DNA of 64,000 nt from Aquitalea palustris (lineage in GTDB: Bacteria; Pseudomonadota; Gammaproteobacteria; Burkholderiales; Chromobacteriaceae): NCBI RefSeq assembly GCF_003693445.1, contig NZ_RFAR01000021.1, positions 28,195-92,194 on the forward strand. The letters are read 5' to 3'. Below, piece after piece: positions 16,738 through 24,563 of this stretch; positions within the stretch are counted from its first letter, which is position 1; the number at the start of each line of letters is the position of its first letter. The translations under genes and the position numbers were made by a program. Under the pieces are notes generated by a model. That model ran no database searches and was not told where the DNA came from. It was given only the letters and a program-made list of their open reading frames with translations.

Positions 16738-17195
16738 ACTCGACACCCTGCCTTCACGCAGGGTGTTTTTATTTTTAGGTAGTGGTAGAGCACAGAGAAC
16801 TAGGACTGGACCACCCTCCTCTATCACAGGAAAAGGTAGCAGTAAGGAAGCGTTAGATTTTTGCGCACCGGTGCCAAAACAAGCGCAAATAGTAACAAAA
16901 ACCCTGAAAATCGGCGGTGACAATTAATGTGCAAATGAGTGCCAAAACTGCCGCAAAGTTACACAGACTCGACACCTTACCTTCACGCAAGGTGTTTTCA
17001 TTTTCAGGTAGTGGTAGAACACAGAGAAGTAAGGCTGGGCACCCTGCTCCATCACAGCAAAAGGAAGCAGTAAGGAAGCGTTATATTTTTGAGCGCCGGT
17101 GACAAAATAAGCGCAAATAGTGCCAAAAACCCTGCAAATTGGCGGTGACAATAAAAGTGCAAACGAGTGCCAAAACTGCCGCAAAGTTACACATT
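16738..17195. repeat. Two tandem 229-bp repeats with a covarying hairpin
   Basis: Unit 1 begins at 16738 and unit 2 at 16967, both at ACTCGACACC. They are similar along their full length and both end GCAAAGTTACACA. Each opens with a terminator-like hairpin and T-rich tail (ACACCCTG with CAGGGTGT in unit 1). In unit 2 one C-G pair of the stem has become T-A, a compensatory change. Each also holds degenerate copies of a shorter motif of the form GGTGACAAAATAAGCGCAAA then TAGTGCCA. Leftward reading frames span the units but resemble no protein I know. Confidence 0.8.
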
Positions 17196-17297
17196 CGGCA
17201 TGACCTCCAGGTACATGCCTTTTTCGTCGCTGAGGCGTAGGGGCTTGCCGTCCTCGCGTGGCTTGGCGTTCTTGCAGGCGGTGGCGGTCAGGGGCAT
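17187..17297 (-). pseudogene. N-terminal stump of a tyrosine integrase next to ssrA
   Basis: The leftward frame from ATG 17297 reads 36 codons, MPLTATACKNAKPREDGKPL then RLSDEKGMYLEVMPNV, and stops. This is the typical start of a P4-type phage/island integrase (the Arm-binding domain, with LSDxxGMYLEV). Full enzymes have about 400 residues, so more than 90 percent is missing. The break after MPN falls at the end of the second tandem repeat. Location and orientation, with the N-terminus facing the 3' end of ssrA, fit an element that once integrated in tmRNA. Confidence 0.8.
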
Positions 17298-17382
17298 AGG
17301 GGGCATCTTTCAGGGGCTTGGGGGCATCGACTTGTGCCCCCGTTGCTTATGCCCCCTTTTATGCCCCCTGAGGTGGGGGCAT
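17290..17382. repeat. Cluster of seven GGGGGCAT-type sites upstream of the integrase stump
   Basis: Copies of GGGGGCAT, or its complement, at 17290-17297, 17299-17306, 17320-17327, 17334-17341 (one mismatch), 17349-17356, 17361-17368 and 17375-17382. Three point one way, three the other, and the last reverts. They fill the space between the int start and the ssrA terminator, where integrase/excisionase or repressor sites would be expected. Confidence 0.7.
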
Positions 17383-17414
17383 GTCAAGACACGTCATGAC
17401 ACGGTAAAAAGCCA

Positions 17415-17449
17415 TAAAAAAACCCCGAGAGGCTTATTTCTCGGGGTTC
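17415..17449 (-). terminator. ssrA terminator
   Basis: AACCCCGAGA and TCTCGGGGTT form a strong stem, followed on the minus strand by a run of seven U (A-run at 17415-17422). It is 35-70 bases beyond the mature tmRNA end. The 11-base direct repeat CATGACACGGT (17395-17405 and 17459-17469) flanks it. Confidence 0.85.
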
Positions 17450-17483
17450 TTGGCACACCATGACACGGTGTGAAATGCTAATT

Positions 17484-17849
17484 TGGTGGAGGCGGCGGGA
17501 ATCGAACCCGCGTCCGAAAGTCCTCTACGGTGAGATCTACATACTTAGTCGTGTCATTTGGATTTAACCTCCACCACGCCGACGGACAGGCTGGGCTTTG
17601 GCGAGTTACCTTGAGTTTCGCACGGTGCCAAGTAACCCGGCACAGCACTAGCAGATGTAGAGTGACACTACAGGGTTTTGACGCCCCCGGCCCATCTGCG
17701 AACCGTTGTAGTGTCTAGCCGGCCGTTAGGCTGCTAGAGCGTAAGTTTCGTCGTTTGCGACTAAAAAAATTCAGCTTTTTACGGGGTGACTGAAATCCCG
17801 GTATGCCCTCATCCGCTTCGCAACCCCCGTCGAAACCAGAGTCGCCCCC
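17484..17849 (-). ncRNA. ssrA: tmRNA (ssrA)
   Basis: tmRNA rescues stalled ribosomes and tags the nascent peptide. The minus strand starts GGGGGCGACTCTGG and ends GATTCCCGCCGCCTCCACCA, forming the tRNA-like acceptor and T-arm. The tag frame (17726-17758) reads from GCA as ANDETYALAA then TAA, the form common in betaproteobacteria. Length is 366. Downstream are a terminator and the scar of an integrated element, ssrA being a frequent attachment site. Confidence 0.97.
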
Positions 17850-17877
17850 AGATAAGACTGACAAGTATACAGTGAAA
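17850..17877 (-). promoter_or_regulatory. Probable ssrA promoter
   Basis: On the minus strand, TTTCAC and TTATCT are spaced about 16 bases, with the -10 box ending just before the GGGGG start of tmRNA. Spacing to the mature 5' end is short, so processing or a slightly different box is possible. Confidence 0.4.
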
Positions 17878-17947
17878 CACCCGTGGCGACTAGTCTGGCT
17901 GCCGCAGCAAAATCAGCCGGCAGCATGCCGGGCAATGGCCGGGGGGC

Positions 17948-18382
17948 TTAACGCTTGAAGGCCAGCACCACTACCCCGCCAGCCACCATGGCGATACCCA
18001 GCCATTCGCGCGGGGCCGGGCGCTCACCGAGGAAGATCACGGCAAACACCGCCACCAGCACCAGGCTCAGCTTGTCGACCGGGGCCACTTTCGAGGCATC
18101 ACCCATTTGCAGGGCGCGGAAATAGCAGGCCCAGGACAGGCCGGTGGCAATGCCGGACAGGCCGAGAAACAGCCAGGTCTTGCCTGATAGCTGCAGCGGG
18201 TTGCTCCACTTGCCGCCAAGCCAGACAAATAGCGACAGCACCACGCTGATGATGCCGGTACGAATCAGCGTGGCCAGGTCGGAATCCACGCCGCGGATGC
18301 CTATCTTGGCAAAAATCGCGGTCAGTGCGGCGAATACCGCCGACAACAAGGCCCAGAACAACCAGCTGGCCGTTCCCATCAT
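17948..18382 (-). CDS. EamA-type small membrane transporter (half-size)
   Basis: This is a 144-residue inner-membrane protein with four to five hydrophobic helices (for example SWLFWALLSAVFAALTAIFA and LVLVAVFAVIFLGERPAPRE). It carries the EamA pattern ending LGERPAPREWLGIAMVAGGV. It holds one EamA repeat instead of two and likely works as a dimer; the substrate is unknown. AGGGAG precedes the tandem ATG pair. It is a monocistronic leftward gene beside ssrA. Confidence 0.85.
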   Translation of the reverse strand: MMGTASWLFWALLSAVFAALTAIFAKIGIRGVDSDLATLIRTGIISVVLSLFVWLGGKWSNPLQLSGKTWLFLGLSGIATGLSWACYFRALQMGDASKVAPVDKLSLVLVAVFAVIFLGERPAPREWLGIAMVAGGVVVLAFKR

Positions 18383-18473
18383 GATTTTCTCCCTTTCATT
18401 GAAACCGAAGCTATCCGGCCAGCGCCGACCGGCCTAAAATGGCCGCTCAAACATTATTGCTTCGGCTGCCGCC

Positions 18474-18608
18474 ATGTCTCAATCCAAAACGATACTTCTG
18501 TTTACCCTGCTGCTGGCGCTGGCCTTGCTGGCCGGGCACCGCCAGGAAAACAAGCCGGCCAGCGCGGGGCAGACCAGGCTGATCAAGAACATCATCCGCA
18601 TTCTGTAA
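18474..18608 (+). CDS. Small predicted membrane or secreted protein, 44 aa
   Basis: A short open frame begins MSQSKTILLFTLLLALALLA, a clear hydrophobic segment, followed by a polar tail (GHRQENKPASAGQTRLIKNI). It lies between EamA and the LysE-type gene, reading towards the latter. No strong ribosome site is seen. I do not recognise it; coding status rests on the coherent signal/anchor and placement. Confidence 0.45.
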   Translation: MSQSKTILLFTLLLALALLAGHRQENKPASAGQTRLIKNIIRIL

Positions 18609-18676
18609 ATGCTGAACACGTATGGCAGGCCAGGCAACGGCCATTTGCCCGCCGCGATAAACATCAAGGACAGACC

Positions 18677-19312
18677 ATGATTTCTGCCTCAACCCTGTTG
18701 CTGTTCATGGCAACCGTGCTGCTACTGTTTTTGTCGCCGGGGCCGAATATGGCGTTTGTGCTGTCGTACTCCACCACCATGGGCCGCTCCGGCGGGCTGG
18801 CAGCGGCGCTGGGCATTGCCGTGGCGGACATGGTGTTCACCATCCTCACCGCCAGCGGCATTACCGCCATGCTGGCAGGCTGGCCGCCGATGTTCGACCT
18901 GCTGCGGCTGGGCGGGGCTGCGTATCTGCTATGGCTGGCGTGGAAATCCTGGCGAGCCGGCGGCATGCTGGCCCTGCTGGGCGGTGAGCGCCGCAGTCAC
19001 CGTCAGGTGGTACGCATGGCGATGTTGAACAGCCTGCTCAACCCCAAGGCGCTACTGTTTTTCATGGTATTCCTGCCGCAGTTCGTCAATATCGCCCACG
19101 GCCACGTAGCACAGCAGGTATTGCTGCTGGGGCTGGTGCTGGCGGTGACCGGGCTGGCTTTCAATGCGCTACTGGCACAGTTCAGCGGGGCATTGGGGCG
19201 CTATTTGCAGACACAGCCGCGCTTTGCACTGTGGCAAGGCCGGGCGCTGACCCTGGTCTTTCTCGGACTGGCCGCCCGACTGCTGCTGTTGCAACGTCCG
19301 GGTCAGCCCTGA
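18677..19312 (+). CDS. LysE/RhtB family amino-acid exporter
   Basis: This is an inner-membrane exporter of amino acids or related metabolites. It has 211 residues and six predicted helices. The LysE hallmark LLFLSPGPNMAFVLSYS lies near residue 20 and NSLLNPKALLFFMVFLPQFV near 120. AGGACAG precedes the ATG. The end overlaps the convergent YkgJ-like gene by 10 bases. Substrate cannot be told from sequence. Confidence 0.92.
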   Translation: MISASTLLLFMATVLLLFLSPGPNMAFVLSYSTTMGRSGGLAAALGIAVADMVFTILTASGITAMLAGWPPMFDLLRLGGAAYLLWLAWKSWRAGGMLALLGGERRSHRQVVRMAMLNSLLNPKALLFFMVFLPQFVNIAHGHVAQQVLLLGLVLAVTGLAFNALLAQFSGALGRYLQTQPRFALWQGRALTLVFLGLAARLLLLQRPGQP

Positions 19313-19956
19313 GCGGTCGCGCCGCTGTCCGCCGCGGCGTACCAGCGGCTGGCCGCCGTGTCGTCGTCCAGCGCCTGCAATACAGCGGCGCTCAACTCTT
19401 GCACCACACCATCCAGCCCGCGCTGGCGATAGCCCAATGCCGTGCCGCGCTGCAAGGCTTCTGCCGCCAGGGTGATGGACAGATCCTGCGGCAGTTGTGC
19501 TGCCGCGCTCAGGCAGGCCTCGGCAGAAAAGGAATGCGCCTTGCGGCAGCTGGCCGGCCGCCACGGATAGATGCTGCACAGCGCATCCTGCAAAAACGCA
19601 CAAGCTGGCCGCTGGGCAGCACCTTGCGCCAGCAAGGCTTGTTGCTGCTGCAGGGCCTGCCGCAACTGCGCAAGACGGTCAGCCGGGCCGCTGCGTAGCT
19701 GCTGGGCAATCAGCAAGGCTTCTGCCGGCACCACTTCCACCCGCAGGCTGCAACAACTGGTGCAGCGCGCCTGGCAGGCCACCGGCTCGCCACGCAATGC
19801 GGCCTGCGCCATGGTTTGATCGATGCCACGATGCAGATTGCCGACAAACGCGACGGCATACGCGACGCCGGGATTGGCCTGCAGCGCTGCCGTTACCCGC
19901 GCACCCACCCGCTCTATCGAAGCCTGCAAGGCAGCGGCTTCGCCTGCGTGCAGCAT
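19303..19956 (-). CDS. YkgJ-type cysteine-cluster protein
   Basis: This is a predicted metal or Fe-S cluster protein. From ATG 19956 (MLHAGEAAALQ), with GGGAGG spaced 6 bases, it has 217 residues; longer upstream frames lack a ribosome site. The cluster is CQARCTSCC (C-x3-C-x2-CC) with later cysteines in RPACAFLQDALCSIYPWRPASCR, the pattern of the CxxCxxCC/YkgJ family. The biochemical role of the family is not established. It is convergent with the LysE-type gene. Confidence 0.85.
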   Translation of the reverse strand: MLHAGEAAALQASIERVGARVTAALQANPGVAYAVAFVGNLHRGIDQTMAQAALRGEPVACQARCTSCCSLRVEVVPAEALLIAQQLRSGPADRLAQLRQALQQQQALLAQGAAQRPACAFLQDALCSIYPWRPASCRKAHSFSAEACLSAAAQLPQDLSITLAAEALQRGTALGYRQRGLDGVVQELSAAVLQALDDDTAASRWYAAADSGATAQG

Positions 19957-20085
19957 AGCCATCCTCCCTATCGTTTCAGTCATTCCAGTCGGAGACCAGG
20001 GCTGATTATAGCCGCTAGCGGGCCAGCCGGATCGTGACAGTCCATCGTGTGCGCAGCGACAAAACCAACGCATGTTTCAATTAGT

Positions 20086-20097
20086 TGATCATGATCA
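20086..20097. promoter_or_regulatory. 12-bp perfect palindrome TGATCATGATCA
   Basis: A self-complementary site with two GATC motifs lies in the 221-base divergent gap between the YkgJ-like gene and the 87-aa gene. It could be an operator or a methylation-sensitive site; the binding protein is unknown. Confidence 0.35.
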
Positions 20098-20177
20098 TAC
20101 CGACTGCAAGGAGGCCATTCTGCCTGACACCGGCAGGGTTAAAATAATGCCAATGACAAATCAACATACAACAAGCC

Positions 20178-20441
20178 ATGACGGAAACCGACATTATCCG
20201 GCTGATACGGGATATCGATTCTGCCGCCGAGCGGGCCATCCTGGCCGAACTGGCGCTGCTGCTGGGTTCCAGCCACCTGGGTAGCCAGCTGAAACTGGAC
20301 GACCTGCAAGCCCTGAGCCATCCGGCACGCAGCGTTTTCAACCAGCTGTGCGAACTGGTTGGCGCGCAGGCCCAGCAGCCTTTCAGTGCCGCTACCACGG
20401 GCGCCCTGCTGGCCATCCTCACCACCACCCATCAGTCCTGA
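20178..20441 (+). CDS. Hypothetical small cytosolic protein, 87 aa
   Basis: Reads MTETDIIRLIRDIDSAAERAIL, then LGSQLKLDDLQALSHPARSV. It is helical and acidic with no membrane segment. No strong ribosome site is visible just before the ATG. Divergent from the YkgJ-like gene and followed by another short gene. I do not recognise a family; coding quality (third-position GC, no rare codons) supports it as real. Confidence 0.6.
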   Translation: MTETDIIRLIRDIDSAAERAILAELALLLGSSHLGSQLKLDDLQALSHPARSVFNQLCELVGAQAQQPFSAATTGALLAILTTTHQS

Positions 20442-20516
20442 TGACACGCTTAAGCCTGGCTTAAGCCGCCCCGATAATAATCCGCACGGGGAATAAGCCC
20501 CTTCTGGAGATCAATC

Positions 20517-20705
20517 ATGGTATCGGGTATCGGCAATATCGGTAGTACCGCGCCTTCCCAGCCCTTGCGCCCCGTCAGCCAGCCACTGGCCCAGCGCGGC
20601 AGCGATAGCGATGGCGACAATGACGGCAGCAAGCCTGGTGTGGCAGAAAGCAAAAACCGCCCGGTTTCCGCCACTATCGGCAATACCATCAACACCACGG
20701 CCTGA
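20517..20705 (+). CDS. Hypothetical small polar protein, 62 aa
   Basis: Reads MVSGIGNIGSTAPSQPLRPV with an Asp/Gly-rich centre (RGSDSDGDNDGSKPG). It appears disordered, without signal peptide or hydrophobic segment. CTGGAGA lies 8-9 bases before the ATG and a strong terminator follows, so it looks like a complete single-gene unit. Function unknown. Confidence 0.6.
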   Translation: MVSGIGNIGSTAPSQPLRPVSQPLAQRGSDSDGDNDGSKPGVAESKNRPVSATIGNTINTTA

Positions 20706-20732
20706 GATTCCTGCGGAATCCCCGCCACACCC

Positions 20733-20756
20733 AGCCCGCTTAGGCGGGCTTTTTTT
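20733..20756 (+). terminator. Rho-independent terminator
   Basis: AGCCCGC, loop TTAG, GCGGGCT, then a run of seven T. Ends the 62-aa gene before umuDC. Confidence 0.9.
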
Positions 20757-20818
20757 GTCTGTCCCAGCCATGAACGCATGAAAAAACCAGCCCGTATGGT
20801 GTGCTCATCTGCTATATT

Positions 20819-20838
20819 TTGATTATGTACATTTTCAA
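20819..20838. promoter_or_regulatory. 20-bp palindromic operator upstream of umuDC
   Basis: TTGATTATGTACATTTTCAA is an inverted repeat centred on ATGTACAT, ending 11 bases before the umuD ATG; the symmetry extends outward to ATTTTGA and TCAAAAT (20816-20841). A related site precedes the second umuD-like gene at 44132-44151. From memory it nearly equals the published Acinetobacter UmuDAb site. No canonical CTGT-N8-ACAG LexA box was seen here. Confidence 0.7.
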
Positions 20839-20849
20839 AATAACCCGCC

Positions 20850-21278
20850 ATGTCTGATATCACCCTGTGCGGCCGTATCGCGCCCAGCCCGCCCTGCAGC
20901 CTGCCGCTGGCCGGCATGGGCATCCGCGCCGGCTTCCCCTCGCCAGCCGACGACTACCTCGACAGCAGCATCGACCTCAATGGCTACCTGATGAGCGACC
21001 CTGACGCCTGCTTCGTGGTACGGGTACAGGGCGATTCGATGAGCGGCGCCGGCATCATGGAGGGCGACCTGCTGATTGTCGACAAGGGCCGCCCGGCACT
21101 GCATGGCGATATCGTGGTGGCCGTGGTGGATGGCGACTTCACCGTCAAGCGCCTGCACCGCCGCCATGGCCGGCTGGCTTTGCTGCCGGAAAATCCGGCT
21201 TACCCGGTACTGGTGCCCCAGAGCGAGCAGGAATTGCTGATCTGGGGCGTGGTCTGCGGCTGCGTGCGCCGTTACTGA
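20850..21278 (+). CDS. umuD: UmuD, SOS error-prone polymerase subunit
   Basis: UmuD self-cleaves with RecA help to UmuD', which joins UmuC as DNA polymerase V. It has 142 residues, close to E. coli's 139. Cleavage site A27-G28 ([11 protein letters not shown]), catalytic serine S63 (GDSM) and lysine K100 (FTVKRL) are all present. Its TGA overlaps the umuC ATG (TGATG), so the two are coupled. A palindromic operator lies in its promoter region. Confidence 0.97.
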   Translation: MSDITLCGRIAPSPPCSLPLAGMGIRAGFPSPADDYLDSSIDLNGYLMSDPDACFVVRVQGDSMSGAGIMEGDLLIVDKGRPALHGDIVVAVVDGDFTVKRLHRRHGRLALLPENPAYPVLVPQSEQELLIWGVVCGCVRRY

Positions 21279-22615
21279 TGAGCCGCTTTGCCCTGGTGGA
21301 TGGCAACAGCTTCTATACCAGCTGTGAGCGGGTATTCCGGCCCGACCTGATCGGCAAGCCCATCATCGTGCTGTCGAATAACGATGGCTGCGTGGTGGCG
21401 CGCTCGGCCGAGGCCAAGGCCATCGGCATTCCGGCCTTTCTGCCCTACTACCAGGTGCGGAGCTTGTGCCGCAAGCACCGGGTGGCGGTGTTTTCCAGCA
21501 ATTACACCCTGTATGGCGACATGTCGCGCCGCATGATGAATATCCTGGCGCGCTTTGCACCGCAGCAGGACATTTACAGTATTGATGAATGCTTTCTGGA
21601 CCTGAGCGGCATGGCCACTCCACTGGCCCATGGCCGGCATATCCGTCAGACCCTGCTGGACAAGCTGGGCCTGCCCAGCTGCGTGGGCATTGGCCCCAGC
21701 AAGACACTGGCCAAGCTGGCCAACCATGTGGCCAAGCAACAAGCACACTGGCAAGGCGTGTTCGACTGGGCCGATCTGACACCGGCCGAGGCAGAAGGCC
21801 TGCTGGCCAGCATGGATGTGCGCGAAGTATGGGGTGTGGGGCGGCGACTGGCAGAAAAACTGCACCAGCTGCGCATCCGCAGCGCGCTGGATCTGCAAAG
21901 AGCTGACGCCCGCCAGCTCAAGCGCAATTTCAACGTGGTGCTGGAACGCACGGTGGCCGAGCTCAACGGCGTATCCTGCCTGGCGCTGGATGATGTCGCC
22001 AGCAGCAAGCAGCACATCATTTCCAGCCGTAGCTTCAGCCGCCAGGTCAGCAGTCTGCCACCGCTATCGGCCAGCATCGCCCATCACATTGCACGTGCGG
22101 CAGAAAAGCTGCGCGCCCAGGGCAGTACCGCGGCGATGATAGGCGTCAGCATCCAGACCAACGCTTTTGGCAGCGCCACCCCCTATCACGGCTATACCTG
22201 CATTCCGCTGCTGCAGCCCAGCGACGACACACTCAGCCTGAACCAGGCGGCCCAGGCCGGGCTGCGCCAGCTGTTCCAGCCCGGTCTGCGTTATCACAAG
22301 GCCGGGGTGGTGTTGATGGAAATCGGTGACAAGGCCATCCAGCAACAGGATATGTTCGCCCCTGCGCCAGACCCGCGCCGCGCCCGGCTGATGTCCACCA
22401 TCGACCAGCTCAACCGCCGACTGGGCAAAGGCAGCATCCGGCTGGCCGTCGAGGATATCAGCCAGGATTGGCAGATGCGCCAGGCCATGCGCTCACCCTG
22501 CTACAGCACAGATCCGCAGCAGGCGATCATGGCCAACCGGCAAGCACACACCAGCGCACCCACCGGCTATCGCCTGTACTGGCCACGCCGCCAGCCCGAT
22601 AGTGGCAATGAATAA
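21278..22615 (+). CDS. umuC: UmuC, Y-family DNA polymerase V catalytic subunit
   Basis: This is a lesion-bypass polymerase. It has 445 residues against 422 in E. coli. The N-terminal [20 protein letters not shown] holds the first catalytic aspartate and [12 protein letters not shown] the catalytic Asp-Glu pair. Helix-hairpin motifs ([34 protein letters not shown]) follow, then the little-finger domain. Translation is coupled to umuD by TGATG. Short distance to a convergent DinF-like gene. Confidence 0.97.
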   Translation: MSRFALVDGNSFYTSCERVFRPDLIGKPIIVLSNNDGCVVARSAEAKAIGIPAFLPYYQVRSLCRKHRVAVFSSNYTLYGDMSRRMMNILARFAPQQDIYSIDECFLDLSGMATPLAHGRHIRQTLLDKLGLPSCVGIGPSKTLAKLANHVAKQQAHWQGVFDWADLTPAEAEGLLASMDVREVWGVGRRLAEKLHQLRIRSALDLQRADARQLKRNFNVVLERTVAELNGVSCLALDDVASSKQHIISSRSFSRQVSSLPPLSASIAHHIARAAEKLRAQGSTAAMIGVSIQTNAFGSATPYHGYTCIPLLQPSDDTLSLNQAAQAGLRQLFQPGLRYHKAGVVLMEIGDKAIQQQDMFAPAPDPRRARLMSTIDQLNRRLGKGSIRLAVEDISQDWQMRQAMRSPCYSTDPQQAIMANRQAHTSAPTGYRLYWPRRQPDSGNE

Positions 22616-22624
22616 GCCCAAGGC

Positions 22625-23962
22625 TTAGCGCGGCTGGCCCACACCATCACGCAGGGCCGGCCAGGCCAGGGTCAGCAGCAGGCCGCGCATGGCCATCAAC
22701 ACCAGCAAGGCCGCCCAGATGCCATGATTGCCAAAGCCGCGCTGCAACAGCCACAAGGCCGGCACATAGGCCGCAAAACTCTGCAACATGCCGTTGCGCA
22801 ATACTCGCGTCTGCATCGCCCCCATGAACACGCCATCCCAGAAAAAGGCCCAGATACACACCGGCGGCAACACAACCAGCCAGGGCCAGAAGGCCGCCGC
22901 CATATGCTGCAATTGCACATCCGGCGTCATCAGCGGCAGGTAAAACAAGCCAAGCACCGCCATGGCCAGCGCCAGCATGCTGCTCCAGCCCAGCGACAGC
23001 CAGCCACAACGCCGCACCACCAGCACCAGCCCTGAACGCGAGCCCGCTCCAATGGCCCGTGCGCCATATACCTCGGCCGCCACGGCAAATCCATCCAGCA
23101 GGCTGACGCACACCATGAAGGCCTGCAGCAACAGCTGATTGGCCGCCAGCGTCAGCGTCCCCAGCTGCGCCCCGCTGCGCGTCATCAGGGCAAATGACAC
23201 CGTCAGCAGCAAGGTCCGCACCATGATGTCCAGGTTGGCAGCAAACAGCTGCCGCCACGGCGCCATGCCCCCCAGGCGGTGCCAGGCGGCACGCCACTGC
23301 GGCCACGGCACCTGCCTCAGCATCACCCACCCCGCCAGCAGGCTGGCGGCGGCTTCACTGATGGCGGTCGCCCAGCCGGCACCGGACACGCCCCAGCCCA
23401 GCCCGGATACAAAGCTGATGGCCAGCGCCGCATTCAGGACATTCATCAGCACTTGCAGCAGCATGACCTGGCGGGAATGCCCCAGCCCCAGCAGCCAGGC
23501 AAACTGGGCATAAGCCAGCAAGGTAAACGGGGCCGACCAGATACGGGCATCAAAATACTGCCGGGCCAGCCCGGCCACCTCGGTCGGTGGGGCCAGCAGG
23601 CGCAAGGCCAGCCAGGCAATCGGCTGCTGCAGCAACAGCAAGCCCACACCACCCAGCATGGCCGCCAGCATGGGACGCAAGCCGGCCAGCACCACGGCCT
23701 CCCGCCCCTGCCCACCTGCCGCCTGGGCCACCAGCCCGGTCGTGGTAAAGCGCAGGAAACTGAAGCACCAGTACACCACATTGAAAATACTGCCACCCAC
23801 CGCCACCGCGGCCAGCGCCACCGGATGACCCAGCCGGGCCAGCACGGCGGTATCCACCAGTCCCATCAAGGGCGTAGCCAGTGCGGCCAGCATCACCGGC
23901 ACGGCAAAGGCGATCAATTGCCGCCAAGAAGGTGCAGCAAGGGGAGCAGCAGCATCAGACAT
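22625..23962 (-). CDS. MATE family efflux transporter, DinF-like
   Basis: This is an inner-membrane cation-coupled multidrug or metabolite exporter. From ATG 23962 (MSDAAAPLAAPSWRQLIAFA) it has 445 residues and about 12 hydrophobic helices. ATPLMGLVDTAVLARLGHPV is the DinF/MATE N-terminal signature. ATG 23992 is an alternative; the longer frame to 24157 runs through a terminator and is rejected. In E. coli dinF is SOS-induced with lexA. Here it sits convergent to umuDC, and no operator is seen. Confidence 0.9.
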   Translation of the reverse strand: MSDAAAPLAAPSWRQLIAFAVPVMLAALATPLMGLVDTAVLARLGHPVALAAVAVGGSIFNVVYWCFSFLRFTTTGLVAQAAGGQGREAVVLAGLRPMLAAMLGGVGLLLLQQPIAWLALRLLAPPTEVAGLARQYFDARIWSAPFTLLAYAQFAWLLGLGHSRQVMLLQVLMNVLNAALAISFVSGLGWGVSGAGWATAISEAAASLLAGWVMLRQVPWPQWRAAWHRLGGMAPWRQLFAANLDIMVRTLLLTVSFALMTRSGAQLGTLTLAANQLLLQAFMVCVSLLDGFAVAAEVYGARAIGAGSRSGLVLVVRRCGWLSLGWSSMLALAMAVLGLFYLPLMTPDVQLQHMAAAFWPWLVVLPPVCIWAFFWDGVFMGAMQTRVLRNGMLQSFAAYVPALWLLQRGFGNHGIWAALLVLMAMRGLLLTLAWPALRDGVGQPR

Positions 23963-24045
23963 GAGAAAAGCGGACAGGCGGGAAAACAGCATGGTAACAG
24001 AGCGCCACCCACATCGCGGAGGGCGGCAGCGCCAGAGTAGAAATG

Positions 24046-24072
24046 AAAAAGCACCCGCGCGGGGTGCTTTTT
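24046..24072 (-). terminator. Rho-independent terminator after yjdM
   Basis: AAAAAGCACCC with GGGTGCTTTTT forms a symmetrical stem able to terminate in either direction. It lies 25-50 bases past the yjdM stop and upstream of the MATE gene. Confidence 0.85.
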
Positions 24073-24096
24073 CATCAACGGAGTGCTGCGGCAGAC

Positions 24097-24438
24097 TCAG
24101 GCCTTTTTCACGAACTCCGACTTCAGGCTCATGGCGCCGATGCCGTCGATCTTGCAATCGATATCATGGTCACCGTCCACCAGCCGGATATTTTTAACCT
24201 TGGTCCCCACCTTGACCACCAGCGACGAGCCCTTGACCTTGAGATCCTTGATCACCGTCACCGTGTCGCCATCCTGCAGCAGGTTGCCATTGGAATCACG
24301 CACTTCGCGCCCTTGCTCCTCACCAGCGGCATCGGACTGGGCCGACCACTCGTGGGCACATTCCGGGCAAACCAGCATGGCACCGTCTTCGTAGGTGAAT
24401 TGGGAACCGCACTGGGGACAATTGGGCAAACCGCTCAT
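24097..24438 (-). CDS. yjdM: YjdM/PhnA zinc-ribbon protein
   Basis: This is a small cytosolic protein, 113 residues, formerly named PhnA. The N-terminal zinc ribbon is [12 protein letters not shown] followed by VCPECAHEW, and the C-terminal SH3-like domain is [20 protein letters not shown]. Both parts match YjdM closely. Despite the old name it is not the phosphonoacetate hydrolase, and its role is not established. Confidence 0.93.
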   Translation of the reverse strand: MSGLPNCPQCGSQFTYEDGAMLVCPECAHEWSAQSDAAGEEQGREVRDSNGNLLQDGDTVTVIKDLKVKGSSLVVKVGTKVKNIRLVDGDHDIDCKIDGIGAMSLKSEFVKKA

Positions 24439-24563
24439 GCTATACCTTGCTCGCTAACAAAAGAATCAAATCCATCGACCGCAGCCGATGGCGCAAAGGC
24501 GGTATTGTACGCCAGCACGCCGGCAAGATCACCCACTGCGCTCATGGTCTGGCCACTACCGGC

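Noticed and set aside
16732..17184. Minus-strand frames spanning the tandem repeats (63 and 86 codons)
   Set aside because: Open in both units, but contain the hairpin and short repeats, lack ribosome sites and match no protein type I know; treated as non-coding repeat.
17530..17718. 62-codon plus-strand frame
   Set aside because: It is entirely inside the tmRNA gene.
20760..20850. Canonical LexA box (CTGT-N8-ACAG) before umuD
   Set aside because: No acceptable match was found; a TGTACA-centred palindrome is present instead.
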